A stretch of 6,832 bases of DNA from NCBI GenBank assembly GCA_022732315.1, contig JAIJUV010000133.1, positions 1 to 6,832 on the forward strand. Reading direction: 5' to 3'. Positions 6,614 to 6,832 of this stretch are shown piece after piece. The DNA comes from Prevotella sp. (lineage in GTDB: Bacteria > Bacteroidota > Bacteroidia > Bacteroidales > Bacteroidaceae). Under the pieces are notes generated by a model, which saw nothing but the letters and a program-made list of their open reading frames with translations, was not told the origin of the DNA and searched no databases. Made by a program: the position numbers and the translations under genes. Position 1 is the stretch's first letter. The number at the start of each line of letters is the position of its first letter.

Positions 6614-6652
6614 GATACAAATAATTAATAAACAAAGTAAGAATTAAAGAAT

Positions 6653-6832
6653 ATGAAACATCTCAAGCAATTCCTCTTGATGGCGATGCTGCTCTTTACG
6701 CTGGCACCTATGCAGGTATCAGCCAAGGAGAATATCGACGTGAAAGAGATATTGTGGGGTCATATCAAGGATTCTTATGAATGGCATATCACAAAGGTGG
6801 GAGACCATCCCGTAGTGATTCATCTGCCTATC
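6653..6832 (+). CDS. atpB: F1Fo ATP synthase subunit a, first 60 residues (runs off the right edge)
   Basis: Subunit a forms the proton or sodium half-channels beside the c-ring in the membrane. Only the N-terminus is visible. It begins with a signal-peptide-like stretch (MKHLKQFLLMAMLLFTLAP, possible cleavage after VSA at 22-24), followed by KENIDVKEILWGHIKDSYEWHITKVG. A cleavable-looking leader and a DSYEWH segment before the first channel helix are, from memory, typical of Bacteroidetes subunit a, which is longer than the E. coli form at its N-terminus. The position after an AtpI-like gene supports the call. ATG 6653 is the only start giving this leader and sits in an A/T-rich gap without a clear SD. 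The channel residues that would tell protons from sodium lie beyond the window. Confidence 0.9.
   Translation, partial: MKHLKQFLLMAMLLFTLAPMQVSAKENIDVKEILWGHIKDSYEWHITKVGDHPVVIHLPI

Overview
The window looks like a chromosomal segment of a Bacteroidetes (Bacteroidota) bacterium, most likely of the Prevotella/Segatella group. Four things point there: the predicted proteins have a Bacteroidetes character (S1, PfkA, an F1 beta subunit with an extra loop of about 27 residues), the ATP synthase operon runs beta-epsilon-(small membrane protein)-a, three promoters fit the Bacteroidetes -33/-7 pattern (TTG, 18-20 bp, TAnnTTTG), and the leaders are A/T-rich with little Shine-Dalgarno sequence. Genus assignment is inference. 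Layout: the left edge holds the first 242 codons of rpsA (ribosomal protein S1) on the minus strand. A 650-bp divergent intergenic region follows, carrying the rpsA promoter, a 232-bp nested palindrome made of G/C-rich hairpin modules, and the promoter of an NhaD-like sodium/proton antiporter on the plus strand. After that gene come a terminator-like hairpin, an 18-bp palindrome, a 17-bp triple tandem repeat and a perfect 16-bp tandem duplication, all packed into the 244-bp leader of pfkA (6-phosphofructokinase). A 293-bp gap then carries a 21-bp-spaced direct repeat and a clear promoter for the ATP synthase operon: atpD, atpC, an AtpI-like membrane protein, and the first 60 codons of atpB, which runs off the right edge. 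Functionally this is core-genome territory: translation (S1), ion homeostasis (antiporter), glycolysis (PfkA) and F1Fo ATP synthase. The antiporter and the ATP synthase both act on the membrane ion gradient, but nothing in the sequence links their regulation. I see no phage, transposase, CRISPR, toxin-antitoxin or defence genes. The unusual content is mostly noncoding: the nested palindrome at 940-1171, and several exact short tandem duplications in leaders and intergenic spacers. Two protein-level oddities are an Asn in place of the usual Mg-binding Asp in the PfkA GGDGS motif and a 79-residue epsilon subunit that lacks the C-terminal inhibitory domain.
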